Source of the DNA: JBCBDX01 sp039822005
GTDB lineage: Bacteria; Pseudomonadota; Alphaproteobacteria; Rhizobiales; Rhizobiaceae
DNA length: 64,000 bases
Direction of reading: 5' to 3'
Assembly (NCBI GenBank): GCA_039822005.1
Contig: JBCBMZ010000009.1
Coordinates: forward strand, 66,469-130,468
Both the position numbers and the translations under genes were made by a program. Numbering within the stretch: the first letter of the stretch is position 1; each line of letters begins with the position of its first letter. Under the pieces are notes generated by a model. That model was not told the origin of the DNA, ran no database searches, and saw only the letters and a list, made by a program, of their open reading frames with translations. Positions 43,107 through 51,437 of the stretch are shown here, one piece after another.

Positions 43107-43371
43107 GACGGCGCCGAGCCGCCAAATCGAAAAAGTGGGCAATAAGGCTTGTGACCAAAAGGATGGCAACCAGCAAAGCTGAGCCGCCGGTTGCCAGCAG
43201 ATAGACGCCGACCATCACCGCGCCGCCGGCCAAGGCGTTGGAGACAATCAGCAAGCTGACGCGTTGCGTTCGATAAAGCCAGAGTAAGATCAGGGTTTCG
43301 ATTGTTAAAAATGCGATGGCAATGCCAGGGATCGTGCCGGTATAGATTGCGCCTTCAAACCACAAAAACAT
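43057..43371 (-). CDS. Small membrane protein at the end of the bchG-bchP operon
   Basis: The 104-residue protein has three predicted TM segments (GIAIAFLTIETLILLWL, LLIVSNALAGGAVMVGVYLLA, ALLVAILLVTSLIAHFF) and a basic C-terminal tail. It starts 5 nt after the bchP stop, so it is co-transcribed with bchG-MFS-bchP. I do not recognise a named family. Its position suggests a role in pigment-protein assembly or simply a conserved passenger. Confidence 0.7.
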   Translation of the reverse strand: MFLWFEGAIYTGTIPGIAIAFLTIETLILLWLYRTQRVSLLIVSNALAGGAVMVGVYLLATGGSALLVAILLVTSLIAHFFDLAARRRLIVEGRRRDSSATPAN

Positions 43372-43375
43372 CAGG

Positions 43376-44581
43376 TCATGACGTCCGGGGTGATAGACCG
43401 ATCAACTGTTTTAAATCTTTGATCATCACGCGCAAATGCGCCATTGGTTCTTTGCGAACAAGGCGTTTGTTCAAGTAGCTTTCCCACGTCAGGCGTTGGA
43501 CGTCGGCATCTTCGCACATGGTGACGAATTGCTCGCGTCGTTTGTCTGACGAGTACCAAATCCATTGAAGAAGTCCCAGCACAAAGAACACGCGGCCATG
43601 GTCTTTCATGAAGCGTTTGCGCGGCGTGCGCAGCGCTGAAGCTTTACGGGTCTGCAGCGTTTCCACGACCGCGTCGCCACAAAGACGGCCGGTCAGCATG
43701 GCGTAATAAATACCTTCACCGGACGAGGGGGCGACAACGCCGGCGCTGTCACCGGCCAGCACAACACGCTTGCCATCATCCCAGCGACGCATCGGTTTTA
43801 GCGGCAGCGGCGCACCTTCTTCGCGGATCGTTTCCGCGTCGGCAAGGCCGGCATCTTCGCGCAATTTCCGGGTCGCCTCCTTGAGAGAATGGCCTTTGTG
43901 TGCGGATCCGCAGCCGATCGACGTATGCTCGCCATGGGGGAAAACCCATCCGTAAAAATCCGGTGAGATTTCGCCGTCATAGACAACATCACAGCGGTTG
44001 GCATCGAACTTGCCGGGATCAGGCGTTTGTGGCGATTTGACGATTTCATGATAAGCGAAGACGTAAGGAGGCCGGACATCGGGTCCGAAAACCATGCGGC
44101 GCACCGCCGAGTTGGCGCCATCGGCACCAATGACGGTGCGGGCAGTCAATTTTATCTCCTCGCCATCCTCCTTTCGGACAATGGTCAAATCAACGTCGCC
44201 GTCTGGATTATAGTGGAGCGTCTTGAAGGTGCCGTACATCAATCCAGCGCCTGCTTTTTCGGCGCGTTTGCGCAGGAACGGATCAAAAAGATCGCGGTCA
44301 ACCATGCCGACAAAGCCTATGTCGCCAATTTCCATCGACACTTTTTTGCCTGAAGGCGAGATGATGCGTGCAGCACCAATGCGGGCTTTGAGCTGGCTGG
44401 CAGGAATATCGAATTCTGAAATCGCTTTTGTGGGAATGGCACCGCCGCAGGGTTTGATCCGTCCGTCACGGTCGATCAACAGGACGTCTCGCCCCTGCCT
44501 TGCCAGATCGTGCGCCGCTGTTGCGCCGGCGGGTCCGCCGCCGATGATGACAACATCATAAATATGCTTGATATCGGACAT
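43376..44581 (-). CDS. bchP: Geranylgeranyl reductase (bacteriochlorophyll phytyl tail)
   Basis: The 401-residue FAD/NADPH oxidoreductase has the dinucleotide motif DVVIIGGGPAGATAAHDLARQGRDVLLIDRD, CGGAIPTKAI, and a second FAD segment VVLAGDSAGVVAPSSGEGIYYAMLTGR. It reduces the geranylgeranyl tail of bacteriochlorophyll to phytyl in three steps at the membrane. It is three bases from the MFS gene upstream. Length and motifs are standard for BchP/ChlP. Confidence 0.95.
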   Translation of the reverse strand: MSDIKHIYDVVIIGGGPAGATAAHDLARQGRDVLLIDRDGRIKPCGGAIPTKAISEFDIPASQLKARIGAARIISPSGKKVSMEIGDIGFVGMVDRDLFDPFLRKRAEKAGAGLMYGTFKTLHYNPDGDVDLTIVRKEDGEEIKLTARTVIGADGANSAVRRMVFGPDVRPPYVFAYHEIVKSPQTPDPGKFDANRCDVVYDGEISPDFYGWVFPHGEHTSIGCGSAHKGHSLKEATRKLREDAGLADAETIREEGAPLPLKPMRRWDDGKRVVLAGDSAGVVAPSSGEGIYYAMLTGRLCGDAVVETLQTRKASALRTPRKRFMKDHGRVFFVLGLLQWIWYSSDKRREQFVTMCEDADVQRLTWESYLNKRLVRKEPMAHLRVMIKDLKQLIGLSPRTS

Positions 44582-44584
44582 GGC

Positions 44585-45967
44585 TTACTCCGCGGGTTGT
44601 ACTTGGAATGTGTCTAGGGGCTCGGTTGGTTTTGCTTCATGCTGCTTGTTCCGTGCGCCTGTGTAGTTGATACGCAAGGCGATCGCAGCTGAAACGACAA
44701 ACAACAGCGCTTCTACACCAAAGACGACTGTGAACGAAAATGCGACATTGTCTGTCAGCCAACGAACCGCATCGAGGATTACGGTGCCGGCAAAGCCTCC
44801 CAAGCCAAAGGCGATTGCCTGCGCCGCGCCCCAAAGGCCCATGCGGATCCCTTCGCGGGATTTGTCGCCATTGGAAGCCAGCGTCATCATAGTGCCGATG
44901 GCTGCCACGGCAAACATGCCATTCATGAAGCCCAACATCATCACGTTCATCTGCAGCGGCCAATCCGGCGCGGTGGTGCTGGCGAAGGCGAGGGCAGCCA
45001 AGGCCAATCCGGAGCCGATACAACCTAAAACGGTGAATGCCTTGAGCAGGGTGGATTTCCATTTTTTGAAAACGCTGCCGACAATACCAACAAGCAACAT
45101 GCCGATCAGTACACCGGTGTGTTGTTGACCGTTTAGTGCCGTTGTTTCCCCCGGCGTCATGGCGAACAAAAGTCCGCCAAAGGGTTCGAGGATCAGATCC
45201 TGTGTGGCGTAGGACAGCATGGAGACGAAGACAAAGATCGTAAAAAGCCTTGCGTGCGGATCATCCCATGCATCGCTTAAAGCCTCGCGGAAGTTTATTG
45301 CCTCGGAGGAGGAGCGTTCACGCATCGGTGCATAGCGACGTTCAATGCCCGCAATGCTCAGCACCACCAGACAAAGGGTGGTCACACCCGCAATGGCGGT
45401 CAAAACAAAGAGTTTTGTGTGCGAATATGGGTCCAGAACCAAACTGGCGGCTATCGAGGTAAAAATGATCCCGACGATCATCATGATCCACACCGTGGTC
45501 GCCGCTGCGGCGCGGCGATCCGGCGCCGTACGGCTGGCAAGGAGCGCAAGAAGTGATGTTCCGCACGCCCCGATGCCGAAGCCAATTAATGTATAGGCGA
45601 TCAAGCCAACGGCCATGCCGGCCCAAAAGCTCCACTCAAAAAGCGTCGGCGCGGTTGCGGCGAGTGTTCCTGCAAAGGCCAAGAGCGCAAATCCACCGAT
45701 GATCCATCTTGTCCGGTTGCCACCAACGTCGGCAGCATGCCCCCATAGCGGGCGACCTATCTGAACAGCATAGTGCACGCCGACCAGAACACCGGGGATA
45801 ATTGCTGCCAATGCGATTTCGACCACGAGGATCCGGTTCATGATTGACGTGGTCAGCACAACGATACCGCCGAGCGATGCTTGCACAAGCCCCATGCGTA
45901 AAATGCCCAACCATGAAAGGCCGTATCGGCGGATCGGACGTTCCATTGGTATGCTTGATTTGAACAT
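44585..45967 (-). CDS. BCD/PucC-family MFS protein between bchG and bchP
   Basis: The 460-residue inner-membrane protein has 12 TM segments and the PucC/LhaA pattern: RYGLSWLGILRMGLVQASLGGIVVLTTSIMNRILVVEIAL, GVHYAVQIGRPLWGHAADVGGNRTRWI, FGIGACGTSLLALLA and MGLWGAAQAIAFGLGGF. The family assembles light-harvesting or reaction-centre complexes. In purple bacteria a member sits between bchG and bchP (often called bch2/ORF428). The ATG at 45967 follows GGGAGGGGG. The frame is open to 46219 but that extension overlaps bchG antiphase and is rejected. Confidence 0.9.
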   Translation of the reverse strand: MFKSSIPMERPIRRYGLSWLGILRMGLVQASLGGIVVLTTSIMNRILVVEIALAAIIPGVLVGVHYAVQIGRPLWGHAADVGGNRTRWIIGGFALLAFAGTLAATAPTLFEWSFWAGMAVGLIAYTLIGFGIGACGTSLLALLASRTAPDRRAAAATTVWIMMIVGIIFTSIAASLVLDPYSHTKLFVLTAIAGVTTLCLVVLSIAGIERRYAPMRERSSSEAINFREALSDAWDDPHARLFTIFVFVSMLSYATQDLILEPFGGLLFAMTPGETTALNGQQHTGVLIGMLLVGIVGSVFKKWKSTLLKAFTVLGCIGSGLALAALAFASTTAPDWPLQMNVMMLGFMNGMFAVAAIGTMMTLASNGDKSREGIRMGLWGAAQAIAFGLGGFAGTVILDAVRWLTDNVAFSFTVVFGVEALLFVVSAAIALRINYTGARNKQHEAKPTEPLDTFQVQPAE

Positions 45968-45981
45968 GTTTGCCCCCTCCC

Positions 45982-46908
45982 TCACGCCAGAGCGACTGAG
46001 CGCAGCGCAAAGGCGGTGACCATCATGCCCATGACATAAAGGCCGACGCCCACCGCGCTGTACCAAATGGCAAATTCTTCCGGGTTGCGTATAAAACGCA
46101 TCGCAGCGACTGCCTGTCCGATGATCAAAGCCGACACTGCCAAGGCGTGCCAACTTGCTTGCATGGACAGCAAGAGGGCCACCACTGCCAACTGAGGCGC
46201 AATCATCACGATGGCGCACACGATCGCAGCCGGTTTGGCGCCCAACTGAACCGGCAGGGTTGCGACTCCCATTTTCCGGTCGCCTTCCATCGCCTTGAAA
46301 TCGTTGATGGTTAAAATGCCGTGCGCGCCAATGCCGTATAGGAGGGCAACAAAAAGCACCTCAGTGCTCGGCAAAGCACCCATGGCTGCCGCGCTAGCGG
46401 TGATCCAAGGCAGCGTTTCGTACGAGATGCCCACCGCGCCATTGCCGTACCAGCCGTTTTTTTTCAGGCGCATGGGCGGAGCACTATAGGCCCAGGCGGC
46501 TGCCAGCCCGATTGTTGCGGCGACAGCCACCCAGAAACCAAGCAGGGTCGCAAAAGCAAATGAAGTGATGGTTCCGATGATGGCGATAATCAGCGCTGAC
46601 TTGCCTGGCATGCGGCCGGACGGAATGACGCGCTGCGGCTCATTGATCGCATCGACGTGGCGGTCAAACCAGTCATTGATCGCTTGGCTGGTGCCGCACA
46701 CCATGGGGCCCGCAAGAATGATGCCGCCGAAAACATAAAGCCAACGGTCTGAAAAGTTTGCGCCCACTGAGATCGCGCCGCAGGCATAAGCCCACATGGG
46801 CGGGAACCAAGTGATCGGCTTGTAAAGTTCCAGTACGGCACCGGGTGTCGGTAACGCGGGGTTGCGCGCACTGAGAAGCGTTTGCGTGCTTGTGGAGCCT
46901 TCAGCCAT
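45982..46908 (-). CDS. bchG: Bacteriochlorophyll synthase
   Basis: The 308-residue UbiA-family prenyltransferase has the two Asp-rich motifs NDWFDRHVDAINEPQR and NDFKAMEGDRKMG. It has about nine TM segments and the conserved PITWFPPMWAYACGAIS N-terminus. It esterifies bacteriochlorophyllide with geranylgeranyl diphosphate. It starts the operon bchG-MFS-bchP, whose promoter must lie in the 56 bp after ppsR, where PpsR half-sites occur. Confidence 0.96.
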   Translation of the reverse strand: MAEGSTSTQTLLSARNPALPTPGAVLELYKPITWFPPMWAYACGAISVGANFSDRWLYVFGGIILAGPMVCGTSQAINDWFDRHVDAINEPQRVIPSGRMPGKSALIIAIIGTITSFAFATLLGFWVAVAATIGLAAAWAYSAPPMRLKKNGWYGNGAVGISYETLPWITASAAAMGALPSTEVLFVALLYGIGAHGILTINDFKAMEGDRKMGVATLPVQLGAKPAAIVCAIVMIAPQLAVVALLLSMQASWHALAVSALIIGQAVAAMRFIRNPEEFAIWYSAVGVGLYVMGMMVTAFALRSVALA

Positions 46909-46924
46909 GCGAAAAGACTAAATA

Positions 46925-46967
46925 TGACACTCATAACTGTCAACTATAATTGACAGTGTTCGTGTCA
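46925..46967 (-). promoter_or_regulatory. PpsR/CrtJ binding array upstream of bchG
   Basis: The perfect palindrome TGTCAACTATAATTGACA (46938-46955) matches the PpsR consensus TGT-N12-ACA. It is flanked by further half-sites TGACA (46925-46929) and TGTCA (46963-46967). The four half-sites alternate in orientation every 12-13 bp. The array occupies the bchG promoter region just behind ppsR. Confidence 0.8.
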
Positions 46968-48383
46968 GCTCTCCGCGTCAAAGTCTTCCAGATTATGGCG
47001 TTTAAGTTTGATGTAGAGGCTTTGGCGCGACAGGCCCAACATGTCGGCGGCTGACGCCCGATTATTGTCGGTTTGGCGCAAGGCGGCTTCGATACACATT
47101 TTCTCGATAACATCAGCGGCTTCGCGGATAAGTTCCTTTAACGGTACCCGACCGACGAGCTGTGAAAAATCCGATGTTCCGTTTTCAGATGACGGGCTTG
47201 GAACCGAAAATTGTGTTTCCCGGCGCTGGTTTTCCGTGATCACCACGCCAATTTTTTCGTCGCCCTCATAGCGGGCGGCAGAAACAAAGATCGGCGTTGT
47301 CGTTCCGATCTCGTCGCGGATAACGGTTGAGAACTGGCGAACCTGTCCTTCGTCTTTCACCCGAGAAAGCAAAACCTGCAAATCGACGGGCGATGCACCG
47401 AGCCATGAGTTGAGGTTTCGGTCGATGATCAGCGACCGATTCATCATGTGGATCAGGTCAAGGAACCGCTCATTGGGGTTTAAGATCGCACCATCGCGGT
47501 TAATGATCACCAAGGCTTCAGGAAAGCTGTCCAACGCAATCATGTCGACGGTTTGAAGATTTTTGTCAGCGCCGCTTCCAGTTGGTTGCAATGTGATCAT
47601 GACATTGCTTTTGCCATTTTCACGGTAGGGCTCCACCGTTGCCTCTATGGCGAGGCCGTCATTGAGCTGAAGCTTTGCATGTTGGCGGCTGCCGCCATGG
47701 CGGCTAGCATTGATTGCCTCGGCCAATTGCGCGCGTGAATCGCGATGCACTGTGCTTTGAACCGTTTTACCGATTACTTTCGCAGCAGTTATTCGCATAA
47801 AATTTGTCGCTGACAAGTTCAAGTCGACAACGTTGCCGGTTTCACCATCGACGACGATGATCGGTAATTCTGACTTGTGAAATATCGTACGGTAACGGCC
47901 TTCAGCTTCTCGGATGCGGCGATATTCGGCCTCAAGTTGCACCTGTACTTTGACCAATTGCTGCTGAAGTTGCGAAAGGCGGCGCAAATCGTCACCAACT
48001 GCAACCTTGTAGGGAAGCCCTTCGACGCTGAGCAGCGAATACTCAACTGGAAGATCAGGTTGGCCTGCAGCTGGATGGTTTACCTGCCGTTTTCGTGTGG
48101 TCCCGTTTTGCGCATTTTCGTCAAGCAATTGCTCGATTTTGTTGTGGCACTCTTCAGTGACCACTGAAGACCATTTGCGTCCCACCCAATCATTTAGGTT
48201 ATAGCGGTCCAGCGTTTGGTCGGCATATGCTACATCTATAATGTCGCCCTGACCGGTCAGGATCAGCGTGATGTCCGCGCCAATGGCCGCCAGCGCGTTG
48301 ATGGACTTCGCATCAAGGCTCGCGAAAACATTATTGGTGTCCGCAAAGGGTTTATGGAAAGGGCGAACTATCTTCTGTTCCAT
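46965..48383 (-). CDS. ppsR: Photosynthesis gene repressor PpsR/CrtJ
   Basis: The 472-residue regulator has an N-terminal PAS-like domain, a Q-rich helical linker (RRLSQLQQQLVKVQVQLEAEYRRIREAEGR), two PAS domains and a C-terminal FIS-type HTH (ALRQTDNNRASAADMLGLSRQSLYIKLKRHNL). Cys residues occur in TEECHNKIE and next to the HTH (EKMCIEAAL), the latter equivalent to the redox Cys of CrtJ. It represses bch, crt and puc genes under oxygen by binding TGT-N12-ACA. It ends 57 bp before bchG and its own gene follows ppaA. Confidence 0.93.
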   Translation of the reverse strand: MEQKIVRPFHKPFADTNNVFASLDAKSINALAAIGADITLILTGQGDIIDVAYADQTLDRYNLNDWVGRKWSSVVTEECHNKIEQLLDENAQNGTTRKRQVNHPAAGQPDLPVEYSLLSVEGLPYKVAVGDDLRRLSQLQQQLVKVQVQLEAEYRRIREAEGRYRTIFHKSELPIIVVDGETGNVVDLNLSATNFMRITAAKVIGKTVQSTVHRDSRAQLAEAINASRHGGSRQHAKLQLNDGLAIEATVEPYRENGKSNVMITLQPTGSGADKNLQTVDMIALDSFPEALVIINRDGAILNPNERFLDLIHMMNRSLIIDRNLNSWLGASPVDLQVLLSRVKDEGQVRQFSTVIRDEIGTTTPIFVSAARYEGDEKIGVVITENQRRETQFSVPSPSSENGTSDFSQLVGRVPLKELIREAADVIEKMCIEAALRQTDNNRASAADMLGLSRQSLYIKLKRHNLEDFDAES

Positions 48384-49364
48384 TTACCCCAGCCCGCCCA
48401 CATCTTCGAACGGCACGTGCCTGCCCACCGTTTGTGCATTCTTTTCTATAGTTTCAGTGATTTTGGTCGCGATTTCGGTAGCGGCGTAAGCGCTGTCGCA
48501 AATCTGGTCAACGCCGTGGCTGACGATCCACTTGTCTTTTTTAAGCGCTGCCTGTCCGCCGGCCACAATGATCGGTCGCTTGTAGAGCGGTATTTCGCGA
48601 ACGGCGTCGAGCTCTTCGGCCACCGATGTTTCCAGACAGGAAGAAATCCACGAAAAACAGACGAGCTGTGGTCCTTCGCGCTTGATGTATTGTGCAAGTC
48701 CGCTTGTCTGCTTGGGGTTAAAGAGGCCGGTCTGCCACCCTTGGGCTCTTAAAACTTCCTCGAGCATGCATTGGCCAAACGTGTGCTCTTCGCCGGTCGC
48801 CACTGCGATCAGGGCCTTGCCGTGGCATGTTTGCTTGCGGCCTTGTGGCGATTGTTCAACCAGCTTTCGCATGAGCAGTTGCAGGCGCGTCATGCCGATG
48901 GTGACCTCAAGGAAATTTCTTGAGTCCGCTTCCCACGAATCGCCCAAAAGCTGAGCGCTGCGCTCCAGAACCTTGAAGCCTCCGCGCAAGCTGCCGGTCA
49001 AACTCAGCAATTGGTTGATCAGATCAGCTTCGCTCGACGGCGCGGTCTCATCGACCTGTCGGAAGCGTTCGAGATTAAGATCTGTGGCGTAAGATGCGAC
49101 CAAGCGTGAAATATTTTCCACTCTTCGGTCCAACACCTGATCTGTTAAGTTCCGTTTTTCCAGTCGCTCGATCGTTGAATTAAGCACGTGGGCTCTTAAC
49201 ATCAGGGCAAGATACGCTGAGAAGCTCTCGTTTTCCTTCAGCTTTTCGGGTGCTGGCCTTTTCTTGTCAACCATACCATTGGTTTGCACACCATTGACCT
49301 GCGACCGGTCAAAGACATTTTTGTCCGGTTCAATCATGCCGAGGATGTGTTCGTCTCGTTCCAT
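48384..49364 (-). CDS. ppaA: B12-binding PpsR antagonist (AerR/PpaA)
   Basis: The 326-residue protein has a helical N-terminal region (SFSAYLALMLRAHVLNSTIERL; SWEADSRNFLEVTIGMTRLQLLM) and a C-terminal cobalamin-binding Rossmann domain. That domain includes LIAVATGEEHTFGQ with H194 as the likely lower ligand, CFSWISSC and PIIVAGGQAAL. In Rhodobacter, AerR senses light through adenosylcobalamin and modulates CrtJ. It directly precedes ppsR without a gap. The ATG at 49364 is used; an internal ATG at codon 31 could give a short form like that described for AerR. Confidence 0.9.
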   Translation of the reverse strand: MERDEHILGMIEPDKNVFDRSQVNGVQTNGMVDKKRPAPEKLKENESFSAYLALMLRAHVLNSTIERLEKRNLTDQVLDRRVENISRLVASYATDLNLERFRQVDETAPSSEADLINQLLSLTGSLRGGFKVLERSAQLLGDSWEADSRNFLEVTIGMTRLQLLMRKLVEQSPQGRKQTCHGKALIAVATGEEHTFGQCMLEEVLRAQGWQTGLFNPKQTSGLAQYIKREGPQLVCFSWISSCLETSVAEELDAVREIPLYKRPIIVAGGQAALKKDKWIVSHGVDQICDSAYAATEIATKITETIEKNAQTVGRHVPFEDVGGLG

Positions 49365-49537
49365 GCAGCGTTTCCGCCATGGTTGCCAGTTCTACTTTGC
49401 CAATGCTGATACCCGCTGCGCTGCAAAATAAACGACTCGGGTCCTGCGCGACGTCCATTTGGTGCCAACCAAAAGCTGATTGCGCCCCAAACACAGCGAG
49501 AATGGACGAGCCGACGTTGATTGTAAACAAAAATATA

Positions 49538-49555
49538 CGTCAATTAAAGTTGACA
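49538..49555 (+). promoter_or_regulatory. PpsR-like operator upstream of bchF
   Basis: CGTCAATTAAAGTTGACA matches TGT-N12-ACA except for the first base; the inner TCA...TGA bases are also conserved. It overlaps the -35 box of the bchF promoter, as expected for a repressor site. An adjacent weaker half-match lies at 49522-49539. Confidence 0.7.
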
Positions 49556-49577
49556 CTTTTTGATTAACGGCTAATCT
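49550..49577 (+). promoter_or_regulatory. Sigma70-like promoter of the bchF-puh operon
   Basis: TTGACA (49550-49555) and TAATCT (49572-49577) are separated by 16 nt, and AGGGAGG (49591-49597) precedes the bchF ATG at 49609. The -35 hexamer lies inside the PpsR palindrome. Confidence 0.6.
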
Positions 49578-49608
49578 TTGTGCAAGCTAGAGGGAGGCTG
49601 CCAAGTCG

Positions 49609-50124
49609 ATGTCTGTCCATTCGACAAACCGGAGTGCGGGACGTCCGCTATACACGCCGGAACAGCGAAAACGCCGTGATGAGACGCATTGGACGCTTGT
49701 GCAAGCGATCTTGGCACCGCTTCAGTTTGTCGTATTTTTGATCAGTCTTGGGCTCGTCATCTGGTACTTGTCCACAGGCGATGGGCTGTTGGCGGCCGAT
49801 CTTTCGATCATCGTCAAAACCTTTTTGCTCTACACTATAATGATCACGGGCGCCGTTTGGGAGAAGGTCGTTTTCGGCCGCTACCTGTTTGCCGACGCCT
49901 TCTTTTGGGAAGACGTTTTTTCCTTTCTCGTGCTCGCCTTTCACACCGCGTATCTGTTGGCTTCTTTCGGCGGTTTGCTTGCGCCGGTTTCACTCATGTG
50001 GCTGGCTTTGGCCGCTTATGCAACCTACGTCATTAATGCAGGCCAGTTCATTTTGAAGCTTCGAATGGCGCGTCAACAAAGCGCCGGATACACGCTGCCA
50101 AGCGGTGTCGAGGTGGCGCCATGA
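49609..50124 (+). CDS. bchF: 3-vinyl bacteriochlorophyllide hydratase
   Basis: The 171-residue membrane protein has about four TM segments. Conserved blocks are PLYTPEQRKRRDETHWTLVQAILAPLQFVVFLISLGLV, GAVWEKVVFGRYLFADAFFWEDVFSFLVLAFHTAYL and INAGQFILKLRMAR. It adds water to the C3 vinyl group, a step towards bacteriochlorophyll a. It is the first gene of the bchFNBHLM-lhaA-puh operon; the stop overlaps the bchN ATG by 4 nt. Confidence 0.96.
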   Translation: MSVHSTNRSAGRPLYTPEQRKRRDETHWTLVQAILAPLQFVVFLISLGLVIWYLSTGDGLLAADLSIIVKTFLLYTIMITGAVWEKVVFGRYLFADAFFWEDVFSFLVLAFHTAYLLASFGGLLAPVSLMWLALAAYATYVINAGQFILKLRMARQQSAGYTLPSGVEVAP

Positions 50125-51437
50125 ACACCCATGTACCGCCCCATGTCGCCCAATCTCTGGCCGATGAAACTTCAGGCCCCAAAGCGATCCGTGAACGTGG
50201 GCAGCATGAGGTCTTTTGTGGCCTGACGTCGATTATTTGGCTGCACCGCAAGGTGCAGGATGCGTTCTTCTTGATTGTCGGGTCGCGCACATGTGCACAT
50301 CTGATGCAATCAGCCGCCGGCGTGATGATCTTTTCAGAGCCGCGCTTCGGGACTGCCATCATTGATGATCGTGACCTATCGGGCATGGCCGATATGAATG
50401 ATGAGTTGGACAAGGTTGTCGCTCGTCTTGTGGCACGGCGTCCGGACATCAAGATGCTGGTTCTTGTGGGATCTTGCCCGTCAGAAGTCATCAAACTTGA
50501 TTTGTCGCGGGCAGCACAGCGACTCGGAAAACTGCATGGCCCGGACTTGCGGGTGCTGTCCTATTCGGGCAGCGGGATCGAAACGACTTTTACACAGGGC
50601 GAGGACAATTTCCTCAAGGCGGTTGTTGAAGAACTACCCGCAGCGCCCGCCAATTCGCCGGCCAATCTGGTTGTTTTGGGTTGTCTGGCCGATGTTGTCG
50701 AAGATCAATTCAGGCGTATTTTTGCTGATCTTGGAATCGAGCGCGTTTCCTTCCTCCCAATGCGCTCGGGGCTGGAGCAGGTGGCGATAGGGGCAAAGAC
50801 CAGATTGCTACTTGCCCAGCCGTACCTGACCGAGACAGCGAACCTGTTGGAAAAGCGTGGTGCCAAGCGTTTGGAAGCGCCCATGCCTTTGGGAGCACAG
50901 GGTACAAGTGAGTGGTTAAGGGCAGCTGCCGGCGCGTTCGGTGTCGATCAAGCCAAGTTCGATGCTGTGGTTTCCGGCGGCCGTGCGCGCGCCCAGCGTG
51001 CCTTGGAAAATTACCGCCAGACACTGGCTGGTAAACGCTTGTTCTTCTTCCCCGATAGCCAATTGGAGCCAGCATTGGCCCGCTTCATGGCCAATGAGGT
51101 GGGAGCCGAGATTGTTGAAATCGGAACGCCTTTTTTGAACAGGGCCATCGTCGCCCCCGAATTGTCAGCACTGCCCAGTGATGTTCAGCTTTCTGAAGGG
51201 CAGGATGTGGACAAGCAAATTGAGCGCTGCCGTCAAGCGGACCCAGATCTCATCATTTGCGGGATGGGGCTGGGTAATCCGTTTGAGGCAGAAGGCCGGT
51301 CCACAAAATGGTCCATCGAGTTCGCGTTCACACCGATCCAAGGGTATGATCAGGCGGGCGACTTGGCCGAGCTTTTTGCGCGTCCCATTATGCGTCGTGA
51401 TCGGCTCGACGTCACCCTGGCGGGGGAGGCGACCTGA
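50121..51437 (+). CDS. bchN: Dark-operative protochlorophyllide reductase subunit N
   Basis: The 438-residue nitrogenase-like protein has cluster-binding Cys in FCGLTSI and GSRTCAHL, and GSCPSEVIKL. The C-half has ICGMGLGNPFEAEGRSTKWSIEFAF. With BchB it forms the catalytic heterotetramer that reduces ring D of protochlorophyllide, fed by BchL. The stop and the bchB start share one base (TGATG). Confidence 0.97.
   Translation: MNTHVPPHVAQSLADETSGPKAIRERGQHEVFCGLTSIIWLHRKVQDAFFLIVGSRTCAHLMQSAAGVMIFSEPRFGTAIIDDRDLSGMADMNDELDKVVARLVARRPDIKMLVLVGSCPSEVIKLDLSRAAQRLGKLHGPDLRVLSYSGSGIETTFTQGEDNFLKAVVEELPAAPANSPANLVVLGCLADVVEDQFRRIFADLGIERVSFLPMRSGLEQVAIGAKTRLLLAQPYLTETANLLEKRGAKRLEAPMPLGAQGTSEWLRAAAGAFGVDQAKFDAVVSGGRARAQRALENYRQTLAGKRLFFFPDSQLEPALARFMANEVGAEIVEIGTPFLNRAIVAPELSALPSDVQLSEGQDVDKQIERCRQADPDLIICGMGLGNPFEAEGRSTKWSIEFAFTPIQGYDQAGDLAELFARPIMRRDRLDVTLAGEAT

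Larger units (their letters stand above)
49365..49608. promoter_or_regulatory. ppaA/bchF divergent control region
   Basis: This 244-bp region separates the regulator operon from the bch-puh operon. Features include the PpsR-like site at 49538-49555, a weaker TGT-N12-ACG match at 49522-49539, and the bchF promoter. No RNA gene or riboswitch was recognised. Confidence 0.7.

Noticed and set aside
45968..46219. N-terminal extension of the PucC-type MFS gene (open frame to 46219)
   Set aside because: It overlaps the bchG coding region out of frame, has no MFS-like sequence, and the ATG at 45967 has a strong Shine-Dalgarno.
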